Assembly (NCBI GenBank): GCA_023260615.1
Contig: JALQUY010000045.1
Span: forward strand, 4,997 to 11,974
Length of the DNA stretch: 6,978 nt
DNA from: Schleiferiaceae bacterium
Lineage (GTDB): Bacteria > Bacteroidota > Bacteroidia > Flavobacteriales > Schleiferiaceae
Reading direction: 5' to 3'
The position numbers and the translations under genes are program-made. Positions 1 through 6,461 of the stretch are shown piece after piece; within the stretch, counting starts at the first letter, position 1; each line of letters opens with the position of its first letter. Under the pieces are notes generated by a model. It saw only the letters and a list, made by a program, of their open reading frames with translations, did not search any database and was not told the origin of the DNA.

Positions 1-102
1 CACTCCTACGACCACCGCGTTGTAGACGGTGCTTTGGGCGGCATGTTCGTACGACGCGTGGCGGACTACCTCGAACAGTGGGATTTGAACCGCGAGATTT
101 GA
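1..102 (+). CDS. 2-oxo acid dehydrogenase E2 acyltransferase, C-terminal tail (partial)
   Basis: The window opens inside this gene; only the last 33 residues and the TGA stop are present. They read HSYDHRVVDGALGG followed by a short helix-like tail ending in LNREI. The DHRxxDG motif is the active-site signature of the E2 catalytic domain (lipoamide acyltransferase) of pyruvate, 2-oxoglutarate and branched-chain 2-oxo acid dehydrogenase complexes; the His and Asp act in acyl transfer to CoA. The GALGGMFVRRVADYLE continuation fits Bacteroidota pyruvate or branched-chain type E2 better than SucB, which usually has a different sequence after DHRxxDG, but the substrate cannot be fixed from this fragment. 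The lipoyl and E1/E3-binding domains lie outside the window. Its stop overlaps the next start codon by one base (TGATG), so the next gene is probably in the same operon. Confidence 0.9.
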   Translation, partial: HSYDHRVVDGALGGMFVRRVADYLEQWDLNREI

Positions 103-857
103 TGAAGCTTCAACGCCCACTTTGCGTATTTGACCTGGAAACCACCGGGGTCCAGGTGGTCAGTGACCGCATCGTCGAGATGTGCGTCATCAAAGTGGAA
201 CCCAATGGTACGGAAACGACCAAGGTTTGGCGCGTAAATCCTGGGATGCCTATTCCCGCTAGCGCTAGCGCCATTCATGGCATTACCGATGACATGGTGG
301 CTGACAGCCCTTCGTTCAAGGAGCTTGCCCCTGAAATCGCGGCCTTTATGAAGGAGTGCGATGTGGCTGGCTACAACTCCAACCGCTTTGACATTCCCTT
401 GCTCGCGGAGGAGATGCTGCGTGCCGAGGTGGATTTTGATTTGCGCAAAGTGCACGCCGTAGATGTCCAAAACATCTTTCACAAAAAAGAGCAGCGTACC
501 CTGTCCGCCGCTTTGAAATTTTACTGCCAGGAAGATTTGGTAAACGCCCACAATGCAGAAGCCGACGTTCGGGCGACCCTCAACGTGTTGCGCGCCCAGG
601 TGCAGCGCTACAGCGACCTTCCTGAAAGTGTAGCCGGACTGGCCGAATTCAGCAACATGCACCAAGCAGCTGACTTTGCAGGCTTCATTACCTTCAACAA
701 AGAAGGGGTGGAGCAGTTTTCATTCGGCAAATACAAGGGCCAAACGGTTGCGAGCGTACTCGAAAAAGATCCCGGCTACTACAGCTGGATTCAAAACGCC
801 GACTTCCCGCTCTACACGAAGAAGATATTAACGGCCATTCGACTCAGCTTGCGATGA
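102..857 (+). CDS. DnaQ-like (DEDDh) 3'-5' exonuclease with ExoX-like C-terminal domain
   Basis: A 251-residue predicted cytoplasmic nuclease that would remove nucleotides from 3' ends. All DEDDh motifs are visible: Exo I FDLETTG with D11 and E13, the IHGIT stretch at 58-62, Exo II NSNRFD with D97, and Exo III HNAEAD with H150 and D155. Residues about 206-250 (FSFGKYKGQTV, then PGYYSWI and a basic helix) resemble the small C-terminal domain found in ExoX-like exonucleases. The pair suggests a stand-alone repair or DNA/RNA-processing exonuclease rather than a polymerase proofreading subunit, but the natural substrate is unknown. The ATG at 102 is preferred over an in-frame GTG at 78, because the latter would run 24 bases into the E2 coding region and add eight residues before the normal start of the fold. 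No Shine-Dalgarno is evident; the overlap with E2 suggests translational coupling. Confidence 0.92.
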   Translation: MKLQRPLCVFDLETTGVQVVSDRIVEMCVIKVEPNGTETTKVWRVNPGMPIPASASAIHGITDDMVADSPSFKELAPEIAAFMKECDVAGYNSNRFDIPLLAEEMLRAEVDFDLRKVHAVDVQNIFHKKEQRTLSAALKFYCQEDLVNAHNAEADVRATLNVLRAQVQRYSDLPESVAGLAEFSNMHQAADFAGFITFNKEGVEQFSFGKYKGQTVASVLEKDPGYYSWIQNADFPLYTKKILTAIRLSLR

Positions 858-1459
858 AAATCCTCTGCATCGGCCGCAATTACCGGGATCACGCCACAGA
901 ACTGGGCAATGCTGTTCCTGAAGAGCCCGTCGTTTTTTGCAAGCCGGATTCAGCCATACTTCAGCCCCGCCTTCCCTTCGTCATCCCGTCGTGGTCCTCC
1001 GATATTCACCACGAGGTCGAATGGGTTGTTCGCATCGGTCGTGTTGGGAAATTTATTGAGCCCGAATTCGCCTGGTCCTACGTGGATGCCATGACCGTTG
1101 GTTTAGACTTCACGGCCCGAGACCTCCAATCGAAGCTCAAAGCCAAGGGTCTACCTTGGGAAAAAGCCAAAGGTTTTGATGGTTCCGCTGTGCTAGGGGA
1201 ATGGATTAAAGGGCCCATAGCACCTGGATTTCACGACATTTCCTTGTTGAAAAACGGTACAGAAGTTCAAGCCGGTAACACCTCGGATTTCCTATTCCCA
1301 TTGGAGGAATTAATCGCGCACGTCAGCCAGTATTTCACCCTAAAAACGGGGGACCTGCTCTTCACAGGCACGCCCGCGGGAGTCGGACCGGTTTCTCCTG
1401 GCGATGAATTGGAAGCCAAATTAGATGGCAAAAGCCTACTGCGGTTGAGAATTCGGTAG
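854..1459 (+). CDS. Fumarylacetoacetate hydrolase family protein (FAHD1/YcgM-like)
   Basis: A 201-residue, single-domain member of the FAH superfamily, the compact FAHD1/YcgM type rather than full-length fumarylacetoacetase of about 420 residues. Visible hallmarks are the N-terminal CIGRNYRDHA (R8, N9, Y10, H13), the substrate-loop lysine in FCKPDSA (K30), the metal ligands E54 and E56 in HHEVEWVVRIG, the third acidic ligand D85 in GLDFTARD, the PWEKAKGFD motif with K104 and K106, and the closing FTGTPAGVGPV (171-179). Known relatives use Mg2+ or Mn2+ to cleave acylpyruvates or decarboxylate oxaloacetate; which reaction this one performs cannot be told from sequence. It is predicted to be cytoplasmic. 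Its ATG overlaps the exonuclease stop by four bases (ATGA), so it is almost certainly co-translated with that gene. It is the last gene of the operon. No T-tract terminator is seen before the next gene. Confidence 0.93.
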   Translation: MKILCIGRNYRDHATELGNAVPEEPVVFCKPDSAILQPRLPFVIPSWSSDIHHEVEWVVRIGRVGKFIEPEFAWSYVDAMTVGLDFTARDLQSKLKAKGLPWEKAKGFDGSAVLGEWIKGPIAPGFHDISLLKNGTEVQAGNTSDFLFPLEELIAHVSQYFTLKTGDLLFTGTPAGVGPVSPGDELEAKLDGKSLLRLRIR

Positions 1460-1478
1460 TCCAATCAGACATGTAAAA

Positions 1479-1516
1479 GTGTATATTTGGAGAATGCGGA
1501 CATTCCCAAAATACAC
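1479..1516 (+). promoter_or_regulatory. Imperfect 16-bp hairpin directly upstream of the secreted-protein start codon
   Basis: The two arms pair base for base: GTGTAT (1479-1484) with ATACAC (1511-1516), TTTGG (1486-1490) with CCAAA (1506-1510), and GAATG (1492-1496) with CATTC (1501-1505). Single unpaired A's sit at 1485 and 1491, and the loop is CGGA (1497-1500). The stem ends four bases before the ATG at 1521, so in an mRNA reading through from upstream it would bury the ribosome landing zone. There is no T-run after the 3' arm, so it is not a normal intrinsic terminator for the + strand. It also contains a promoter-like box (1482-1489). Whether it works as RNA, as a DNA operator, or not at all is inference. 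Confidence 0.6.
1482..1489 (+). promoter_or_regulatory. Candidate Bacteroidota -7 promoter box (TATATTTG)
   Basis: TATATTTG matches the TAnnTTTG consensus of the main sigma factor of Bacteroidota exactly. Transcription would then begin around 1493-1496, giving a leader of roughly 25 bases before the ATG at 1521. No TTG is found at the usual distance upstream (17-23 bases), so only half of the promoter is supported. The box lies within the 5' arm of the hairpin at 1479-1516; a transcript starting here would not contain the full hairpin. Confidence 0.45.
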
Positions 1517-1520
1517 CTCG

Positions 1521-1586
1521 ATGAAACATCGCATTCGACGCATCCTTTCAGCCTTTGTGCTAATCGCTTCGTGGAGCGCCATGGCG
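1521..1586 (+). other. Signal peptide of the large secreted protein
   Basis: Codons 1-22 encode a classic Sec type I signal: positively charged n-region (K2, R4, R6, R7), hydrophobic core from about I8 to W18, and a small-residue AxA-type site (A20-M21-A22) before Q23. A Gln after the cleavage site is common in Bacteroidota exported proteins. No lipobox cysteine is present, so it is not a lipoprotein. Confidence 0.88.
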
Positions 1587-4500
1587 CAGACCAGCCCCAT
1601 CACTGTGGTTTTCCATGAAAAGTTTGACCCACCCTCAGGTCCAGACTCCGTAACTACTTTTCATACTACGCCTGGCACCACCATTCCCTACTGGAACGAC
1701 ACGTCCGCATTTTCCGTGTCCGCTCCCCACAGCTACCATGCTAAAATTGTTCCGTTTGACTCGGTCATTTTTGAGACCGACGCCTTTGCAACTACGGGCA
1801 ATATTTTCGTTCGATTGACCTTTGACCAGATCTGTAAGGTCCATTTTGGACAGCAAGCCTATGTGCGCGTTTCGAACGACAACGGAGCGACGTGGACGCG
1901 CTTAAATAGCACCCACTACCGCGGCGCCTCGGGCGGCTTTAACTCTACGGGTTACTTCAACGAACTATCGTACGCCAACCCCAACAATTCGCCCTACTGG
2001 GGTGGTTTGACCACGGCGGGAACGGGTGTTGCGCCCACTGCGACTTGGTGGGTAGGAGAAACCTTCGACATCTCGAGCATTATCGGTAATGGCCCCAGCG
2101 GAACGGCTCAAGGTTACGCTAGCTGTAAAATCCAGTTTATCCTCGAGTACCGTTCTCCTTTTGGTACCGCCAACCCTGCCGGTTGGTTCGTGGACAACGT
2201 GAAAGTCGAAGCGGCACCTTGTGAGTTGATTCCCCCAACCTACACCTTCAACCTCATTCCACGGAAAGAGCCCATCGGAGCGCGCTACCAATCCAACCAA
2301 GAAATTAGACTGAAAGCCAGGGACTTAGAATCTGGTATAGACTCCGTCCTCTTGCATCACCGCCTCAATGGGGGTACTTGGACCACGGTTCAAATGAACT
2401 CCTCCATCTCTACCTCTTGCCCAGACTCGGCCGAATACTTCTACACCTTGAGCAACTTGGTGGTGGGCGACTCTGTGGATTGGTATGTGGAAATTTTTGA
2501 CTGTGCCTGTCCCAACGTCGTGCGCGTACCCTCGTTAAGTTCAACTCCACTCAACAACACTTTCTGGATAGACCCCTCACCCCCTGCTATTTGTGGTACC
2601 ACCACACCAAACAGTTTCCCCTACCTCGTCACGAACTTCCCTTGGGTGGAGAATTTCTCCAGCATTGACTGGATTCCCGGCTCAGGAACTGGGGCTACGG
2701 GTACAGCGCACCGAGGAACGTTCCCGCAAGGAAACCCGCCATCCGGCAAAAACTGGCAAGTGTCTCCAAACACGACATCTACTGGTTTTGCATGGTCGAT
2801 CCGAATTGGCCAAACGGGCACGCTCAACACGGGTCCTTTGGGCGACCACACCACCGGTGGTGGCAAGTACGTGTACACTGAGGCCTCTCAGGGCAACACC
2901 AACAACAATACGACGCTTATCACACCTTGCTTGAAGCTCACGGGCCTCAACCACGCCGTGTTGGAGTTCTGGTACCACAAGTACGGTGCGGACATGGGCA
3001 ACTTGCGCGTGGATATTGACACCGGCTCTACCACGCCTAAATGGGTCGTCGGTGTAATGCTCATCCCCGGTCAGCAGCAAACCAACCAAAACGATCCCTG
3101 GCAGAAAGCGTTGGTGAACCTTGATCCCTACTTGGATCAAATCATCCGAATCCGCTTTTTGGGGAACAAAGCCAACACCTCCGCCAACGACTTGGGCGAT
3201 ATGGCCATCGATGATATCTCCGTTTATGAACCAGATCCCGCCGACATCGAGATGTTGGCCATGTACAAACCTCAGAACGGCTTCTGTCAGTACACGGCCA
3301 CCGAGGACGTCCGCATCCATCTGCGTTCCGAGGGCTTCTTCCCGATTGATACCATCCCGGTCGCCTTCTCTGTGAAGAACCTCAATACCAACACCACGGT
3401 AGTTTCTCGCGATACGATCTACACCACGTTGAACCTGGGCGATACCACCTCCTATACGTTCACCCCCAAGGCCAACTTGAGCGCGTATGCGAACTACCAC
3501 ATTTACGTTTGGTCTGAGGCCCCCGGTGACCCAAATACGAGCAACGACACCCTCGGTTTCTTCTTCATCGAGCACATTGCACCCATTACCCAGTTCCCCC
3601 ACATCCAAACCTTTGACGGACCAGGCTGGAACGCGGGCAACGGCACCTCTGGCAACCCAGGGACATTCAACACGACCGATTGGGAAACCTTGCCAGCACC
3701 TCAAACGGCCGACTATGCCTGGCAAGTGGGCTCTGCATTGACGCCCACCTTCAACACGGGTCCTCGTTGGAATCGCACCCGAAGCGGCAATTACCTCTAC
3801 ACCGAAGCTAGTTACGGCAACAACAGCCCTGCTGCGCTCTTCGCAACTACGCGTTGTGTGGACCTTTCGGCTATGACGAACCCGGTATTGACTTTCTGGT
3901 ACCACATGTTTGGCGCGGATGTGAACATCCTCAACGTCCAAGTGGTACCTGACGGCAGTAACAGCTGGCAAACGGTTGCGGGTGCACCTATTTCGGGCGC
4001 TCAGCAAACGGGTGAAGTAGATGACTGGAAGTTTAAAATGGTCGACCTCTCCGCTTACGCAGGCGATGTCGTAAAAATCCGCATCCTAGCCCGTAAGACG
4101 GGTTCTGGAGACTTGGCAGATATTGCCATTGACGACTTGATGATCTACAACCAACCCGCCAATGACGTAGGTGTTTCAATCGTCACCAGTCCCCTAAATT
4201 CCGTGAACCTGGCCAACCCACAGAACGTGGTAATCAAGGTTCGCAACTATGGAACTGCCTCGAAGACGGGTATTCCCGTCACCTACCAGGTCAATGACCT
4301 GTGTACCCCCAGTAACACAGGCACCTACACCACCACCTACGCAGGAACCTTGGCTCCTGGTGCTGAGGGCACCATCACCGTGACTACACCTCCGACCTAT
4401 TACGTCGGCGATTTTGAAGTCAAGGCTTGGACCACCTTGGCGGGTGACGGTATGGCTATCAACGACACCGCTTCCAAGACGTCTTCTGGAGCGACTTCCT

Positions 4501-6332
4501 ACCCCATTTCCTTTGGTCCCGTGAGTTTCGACAACTGTGTCGGAGACGAAACAGGTTTCTTTGCGCAAGGCGGCCCTGGAACCCTTCAGATGTGGGAGTT
4601 CGGCACGCCAGCTAAAGGGGGCGGTTTCAACGGTGCAGCCTCTGGAACCAATTGTTGGGTCACTGGCTTGACCGACAATTACCAACCCGGCAAGACGGAA
4701 ATCCTCCGTATTCCGACGCTGACCAACTTTGACACGGTGGTCTCAGCAGAACTCCGCTTCAAGCACAAGTTTGACTTTACGCCTACCGACGGTGGCGTAG
4801 TCGAATACTTCCAAAATGGAAACTGGAACACTCTGGGTAACGCTGCCGTGGCGGTAGGTTACAACTGGTATGGCTCGAACTACGGTTCTCCCTCCGTACA
4901 GTCCCTCAACTCTCCAGGTTGGGCCGGTAGCACCTCTGGTCAGTGGATTACATCGTCCATCCCCTTGAATGTTTGGAACTTCTCCCCTAACCCCATCAGT
5001 TTGCGCTTCCGAATGGCCTCTGCTGCAGGCTCTTCCGCCAAAGGCTGGGCCATTGACGACTTTGAGGTGTACGTTCCACCCCAGAACTCTGCTTCTCCCG
5101 TTGAAGTGGATACCAAAGAGTACATTGTCATTCCTGGCGACACGTCTCATATCCGAGTTCGTATTGAGAACACCGGCGCCAAGAAATTGGACAGCTGCTT
5201 GGTTCGTTTCCAAGTCAACGGTGGATCGTGGTCTAACTACGAAACCGTGGTATTCAAGAACAAGAACACGGGCAACCCTGCCCCAATGCTTCGCGGTCAA
5301 CGCCAATGGTACGACTTTGAGCAAGTGTGGGTGAACCAAGGCGCAGGTACCTACACGATTTGTGTAGAAACCGCTCGTCCAAACAACAAGCAAGACAACT
5401 TGACCTCGGACGACGTGGCTTGCTTGCCTGTCACCACTTTGGATGAAGTCACCATCAGCACGGGCAACGGTTACTGTAACGACTTTGAAGATCCCACAGT
5501 GCCCTTGTGGTTGCCTTTGCACACGACCAACAAATTGCTCGACCACGATTGGGAGTTTGGAACGCCCAACCAAACGGGTATGAACTCCGCAGCTAGTGGC
5601 TCGAAGGCTTGGATGACACGTTTGGATAGCAACTACCACCACACGGGGCAGTCTGCCTTGCATACGCCTTTCTTCGTACTCGATACGAACAAGACATACA
5701 TCATGAACTTCAACCACAACATGATCTCCGAACTCTACCACGACGGTGGTAGCGTCGACTGGTCCTATGACGGTGGTATTACGTGGTACACTTTGGGTAA
5801 CACGTTGACCAACGGCCTGTGGTACAACACCGTTCACGTGACCAGTTTGGACATCGTCCGACCAGGTTGGAGCGGCAACACCAACGGGTATACCAACTCT
5901 ACCCTCAAGTTCACCGTAGCCAACCCGGGCAAGCTGGTCTTCCGCTTCCGCTTTGGATCTGACTACACGATTGATGGACCTGGTTGGGCGGTTGATGACT
6001 TCTGTTTGGAAGAGGCTCCCTTTGGCACGCCTGCAGACATCGTAGGTATTGGTGTTGCAGAAGTGGAAATCCCTGGATTCTTCCTGGGCCACGTCTCCCC
6101 CAACCCCTTGAGCGGACAAGGCTCCTTCATGTTCAATACGGTGAAGCCTACGGTCGTTGGCTACACCATCACGAACAGCTTGGGTCAAGTCGTCAGCGAC
6201 GGATCTGTCAAAGGCGAAGAAGGCTACAACCGCGTAGACTTTGACGCTAGCGCATGGGCAGGTGGTCTCTACATGATGGAGGTTACGGTGGACGGACAGT
6301 CCTTGACCCGCAAGTTTATCGTACAGCACTAA
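1521..6332 (+). CDS. Large secreted modular protein (MAM, CARDB-like and jelly-roll modules) with T9SS type A sorting domain
   Basis: A 1603-residue secreted protein. Residues 1-22 are a signal peptide (basic MKHRIRR, hydrophobic core, AMA|Q cleavage). Modules in order: jelly-roll about 28-230 ending GWFVDNVKV; Cys-containing Ig-like spacer about 235-365; MAM 372-570; CARDB/Ig-like about 572-686; MAM 691-876; CARDB-like about 878-992; jelly-roll 1001-1184; CARDB-like about 1190-1307; jelly-roll 1318-1498; T9SS sorting domain about 1523-1603 (VSPNP at 1525-1529, GGLY at 1581-1584, RKFIV near the end). It is inferred to be exported by Sec, moved across the outer membrane by T9SS and displayed or released. 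No protease, glycosidase or other catalytic motif is visible, so adhesion or matrix binding is the likeliest role; the ligand is unknown. ATG 1521 is chosen because it places the signal peptide at the N-terminus; GTG 1479 and ATG 1494 would add a charged extension and overlap the promoter-like box. Probably monocistronic: a terminator follows 24 bases after the stop. Confidence 0.93.
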   Translation: MKHRIRRILSAFVLIASWSAMAQTSPITVVFHEKFDPPSGPDSVTTFHTTPGTTIPYWNDTSAFSVSAPHSYHAKIVPFDSVIFETDAFATTGNIFVRLTFDQICKVHFGQQAYVRVSNDNGATWTRLNSTHYRGASGGFNSTGYFNELSYANPNNSPYWGGLTTAGTGVAPTATWWVGETFDISSIIGNGPSGTAQGYASCKIQFILEYRSPFGTANPAGWFVDNVKVEAAPCELIPPTYTFNLIPRKEPIGARYQSNQEIRLKARDLESGIDSVLLHHRLNGGTWTTVQMNSSISTSCPDSAEYFYTLSNLVVGDSVDWYVEIFDCACPNVVRVPSLSSTPLNNTFWIDPSPPAICGTTTPNSFPYLVTNFPWVENFSSIDWIPGSGTGATGTAHRGTFPQGNPPSGKNWQVSPNTTSTGFAWSIRIGQTGTLNTGPLGDHTTGGGKYVYTEASQGNTNNNTTLITPCLKLTGLNHAVLEFWYHKYGADMGNLRVDIDTGSTTPKWVVGVMLIPGQQQTNQNDPWQKALVNLDPYLDQIIRIRFLGNKANTSANDLGDMAIDDISVYEPDPADIEMLAMYKPQNGFCQYTATEDVRIHLRSEGFFPIDTIPVAFSVKNLNTNTTVVSRDTIYTTLNLGDTTSYTFTPKANLSAYANYHIYVWSEAPGDPNTSNDTLGFFFIEHIAPITQFPHIQTFDGPGWNAGNGTSGNPGTFNTTDWETLPAPQTADYAWQVGSALTPTFNTGPRWNRTRSGNYLYTEASYGNNSPAALFATTRCVDLSAMTNPVLTFWYHMFGADVNILNVQVVPDGSNSWQTVAGAPISGAQQTGEVDDWKFKMVDLSAYAGDVVKIRILARKTGSGDLADIAIDDLMIYNQPANDVGVSIVTSPLNSVNLANPQNVVIKVRNYGTASKTGIPVTYQVNDLCTPSNTGTYTTTYAGTLAPGAEGTITVTTPPTYYVGDFEVKAWTTLAGDGMAINDTASKTSSGATSYPISFGPVSFDNCVGDETGFFAQGGPGTLQMWEFGTPAKGGGFNGAASGTNCWVTGLTDNYQPGKTEILRIPTLTNFDTVVSAELRFKHKFDFTPTDGGVVEYFQNGNWNTLGNAAVAVGYNWYGSNYGSPSVQSLNSPGWAGSTSGQWITSSIPLNVWNFSPNPISLRFRMASAAGSSAKGWAIDDFEVYVPPQNSASPVEVDTKEYIVIPGDTSHIRVRIENTGAKKLDSCLVRFQVNGGSWSNYETVVFKNKNTGNPAPMLRGQRQWYDFEQVWVNQGAGTYTICVETARPNNKQDNLTSDDVACLPVTTLDEVTISTGNGYCNDFEDPTVPLWLPLHTTNKLLDHDWEFGTPNQTGMNSAASGSKAWMTRLDSNYHHTGQSALHTPFFVLDTNKTYIMNFNHNMISELYHDGGSVDWSYDGGITWYTLGNTLTNGLWYNTVHVTSLDIVRPGWSGNTNGYTNSTLKFTVANPGKLVFRFRFGSDYTIDGPGWAVDDFCLEEAPFGTPADIVGIGVAEVEIPGFFLGHVSPNPLSGQGSFMFNTVKPTVVGYTITNSLGQVVSDGSVKGEEGYNRVDFDASAWAGGLYMMEVTVDGQSLTRKFIVQH
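2634..3230 (+). repeat. MAM module, copy 1 (residues 372-570)
   Basis: The hallmarks of the MAM (meprin/A5/mu) fold appear in order: FAW at 423-425, NTGP at 436-439 followed by DHT at 442-444, YVYTEAS at 450-456, FWYHKYG starting at F483, and the closing MAIDDISVY at 561-569. It is a paralogue of the module at 3591-4148: the FWYH-to-IDD distance is 81 residues here and 79 there, and a 14-base exact match (2824-2837 and 3751-3764) survives at DNA level. MAM domains are known as adhesion and assembly modules; the ligand here is unknown. Confidence 0.8.
3591..4148 (+). repeat. MAM module, copy 2 (residues 691-876)
   Basis: Same motif order as copy 1: YAW ending at W734, NTGP at 745-748, YLYTEAS at 758-764, FWYHMFG starting at F792, and IAIDDLMIY at 868-876. 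The DHT that follows NTGP in copy 1 is replaced by NRT (751-753). Separated from copy 1 by a CARDB-like spacer of about 115 residues, so the duplicated unit is probably MAM plus CARDB rather than MAM alone. Confidence 0.8.
4521..5072 (+). repeat. Jelly-roll module, second type, copy 1 (residues 1001-1184)
   Basis: Contains WEFGTP at 1025-1030, an AASG stretch soon after, DGG at 1090-1092, a PGW/SG segment, and the closing GWAIDDFEVY at 1175-1184. The same order and spacing recur at 5472-6014 (WEFGTP to DGG 65 against 64 residues; DGG to GW 86 against 81), showing an internal duplication. The family resembles the beta-sandwich modules common in Bacteroidota secreted proteins; no exact family name is claimed. 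Confidence 0.7.
5472..6014 (+). repeat. Jelly-roll module, second type, copy 2 (residues 1318-1498)
   Basis: Paralogue of the module at 4521-5072: WEFGTP starting at W1344, NSAASGSKAW shortly after, DGG at 1408-1410 followed by SYDGGITWYTLG, and closing GWAVDDF at 1488-1494. It sits immediately before the sorting domain, separated by a short linker of about 25 residues. Confidence 0.7.
6087..6329 (+). other. T9SS type A C-terminal sorting domain
   Basis: The last ~80 residues carry the three conserved parts of the type A sorting signal: an N-terminal VSPNP (1525-1529), a central NSLGQVV segment, and a C-terminal GGLYMMEVTVDG followed by TRKFIVQH. In this family the domain directs passage through the outer-membrane T9SS translocon and is normally removed or exchanged for a lipopolysaccharide anchor by the sortase PorU. 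This implies the organism encodes a T9SS elsewhere. Confidence 0.93.
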
Positions 6333-6355
6333 ACGCAGAACTCACACGTTCTCCT

Positions 6356-6387
6356 ACGCCGCGGCCCCCAAGGTCGCGGCGTTTTTT
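6356..6387 (+). terminator. Rho-independent terminator after the secreted-protein gene
   Basis: A GC-rich stem CGCCGCGGCC (6357-6366) pairs with GGTCGCGGCG (6372-6381) with one G-U pair, a five-base loop CCCAA, and an extra A-T pair at the base (6356 with 6382). Six T's follow (6382-6387). It lies 24 bases after the TAA, the expected position for ending transcription of the large gene. Confidence 0.92.
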
Positions 6388-6413
6388 ATTCGAGCCGTCC
6401 AAACGCACATCCA

Positions 6414-6461
6414 TGTGTCAATTTGGCACTCATAGTGCGTTAATTCAGTCATTTTGACACA
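6414..6461. promoter_or_regulatory. Wide inverted repeat TGTGTCAA / TTGACACA upstream of clpB
   Basis: TGTGTCAA (6414-6421) and TTGACACA (6454-6461) are perfect 8-base inverted repeats separated by 32 bases. A smaller dyad, GCACT-CAT-AGTGC (6426-6438), lies between them. The right arm contains TTGACA (6454-6459), but no -10 box is found at 16-18 bases. A regulator-binding role for clpB control is inference; I recognise no known operator. Confidence 0.35.

Noticed and set aside
78..101. GTG at 78 as start of the exonuclease.
   Set aside because: It would extend into the E2 coding sequence by 24 bases and add eight residues before the conserved N-terminus. ATG 102, overlapping the E2 stop, is the standard arrangement.
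257..270. Perfect 14-base palindrome CGCTAGCGCTAGCG in the exonuclease gene.
   Set aside because: It encodes Ala-Ser-Ala-Ser-Ala in the loop before the conserved IHGIT, where such residues are normal, and a repeated GCTAGC codon pair is palindromic by nature. No other sign of a site.
1479..1516. The hairpin as an intrinsic terminator of the upstream operon.
   Set aside because: No T-run follows the 3' arm on the plus strand. On the minus strand only four T's follow the stem, and no minus-strand gene needs terminating.
1479..1520. GTG 1479 or ATG 1494 as start of the large secreted protein.
   Set aside because: They would place a charged extension before a textbook signal peptide and lie in the hairpin and promoter-like box.
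4743..6329. A very long open frame (528 codons) on the minus strand inside the secreted-protein gene, and a similar one at 2682-4007.
   Set aside because: Both are exactly in codon register with the sense gene, so they stay open simply because the sense gene avoids TTA, CTA and TCA codons there. The translations show no recognisable domain, and the sense protein has clear modules and a sorting domain.
6422..6441. A CIRCE-like heat-shock operator (GCACT...AGTGC).
   Set aside because: CIRCE is TTAGCACTC-N9-GAGTGCTAA. Here the spacer is 3 bases and the outer bases do not pair.
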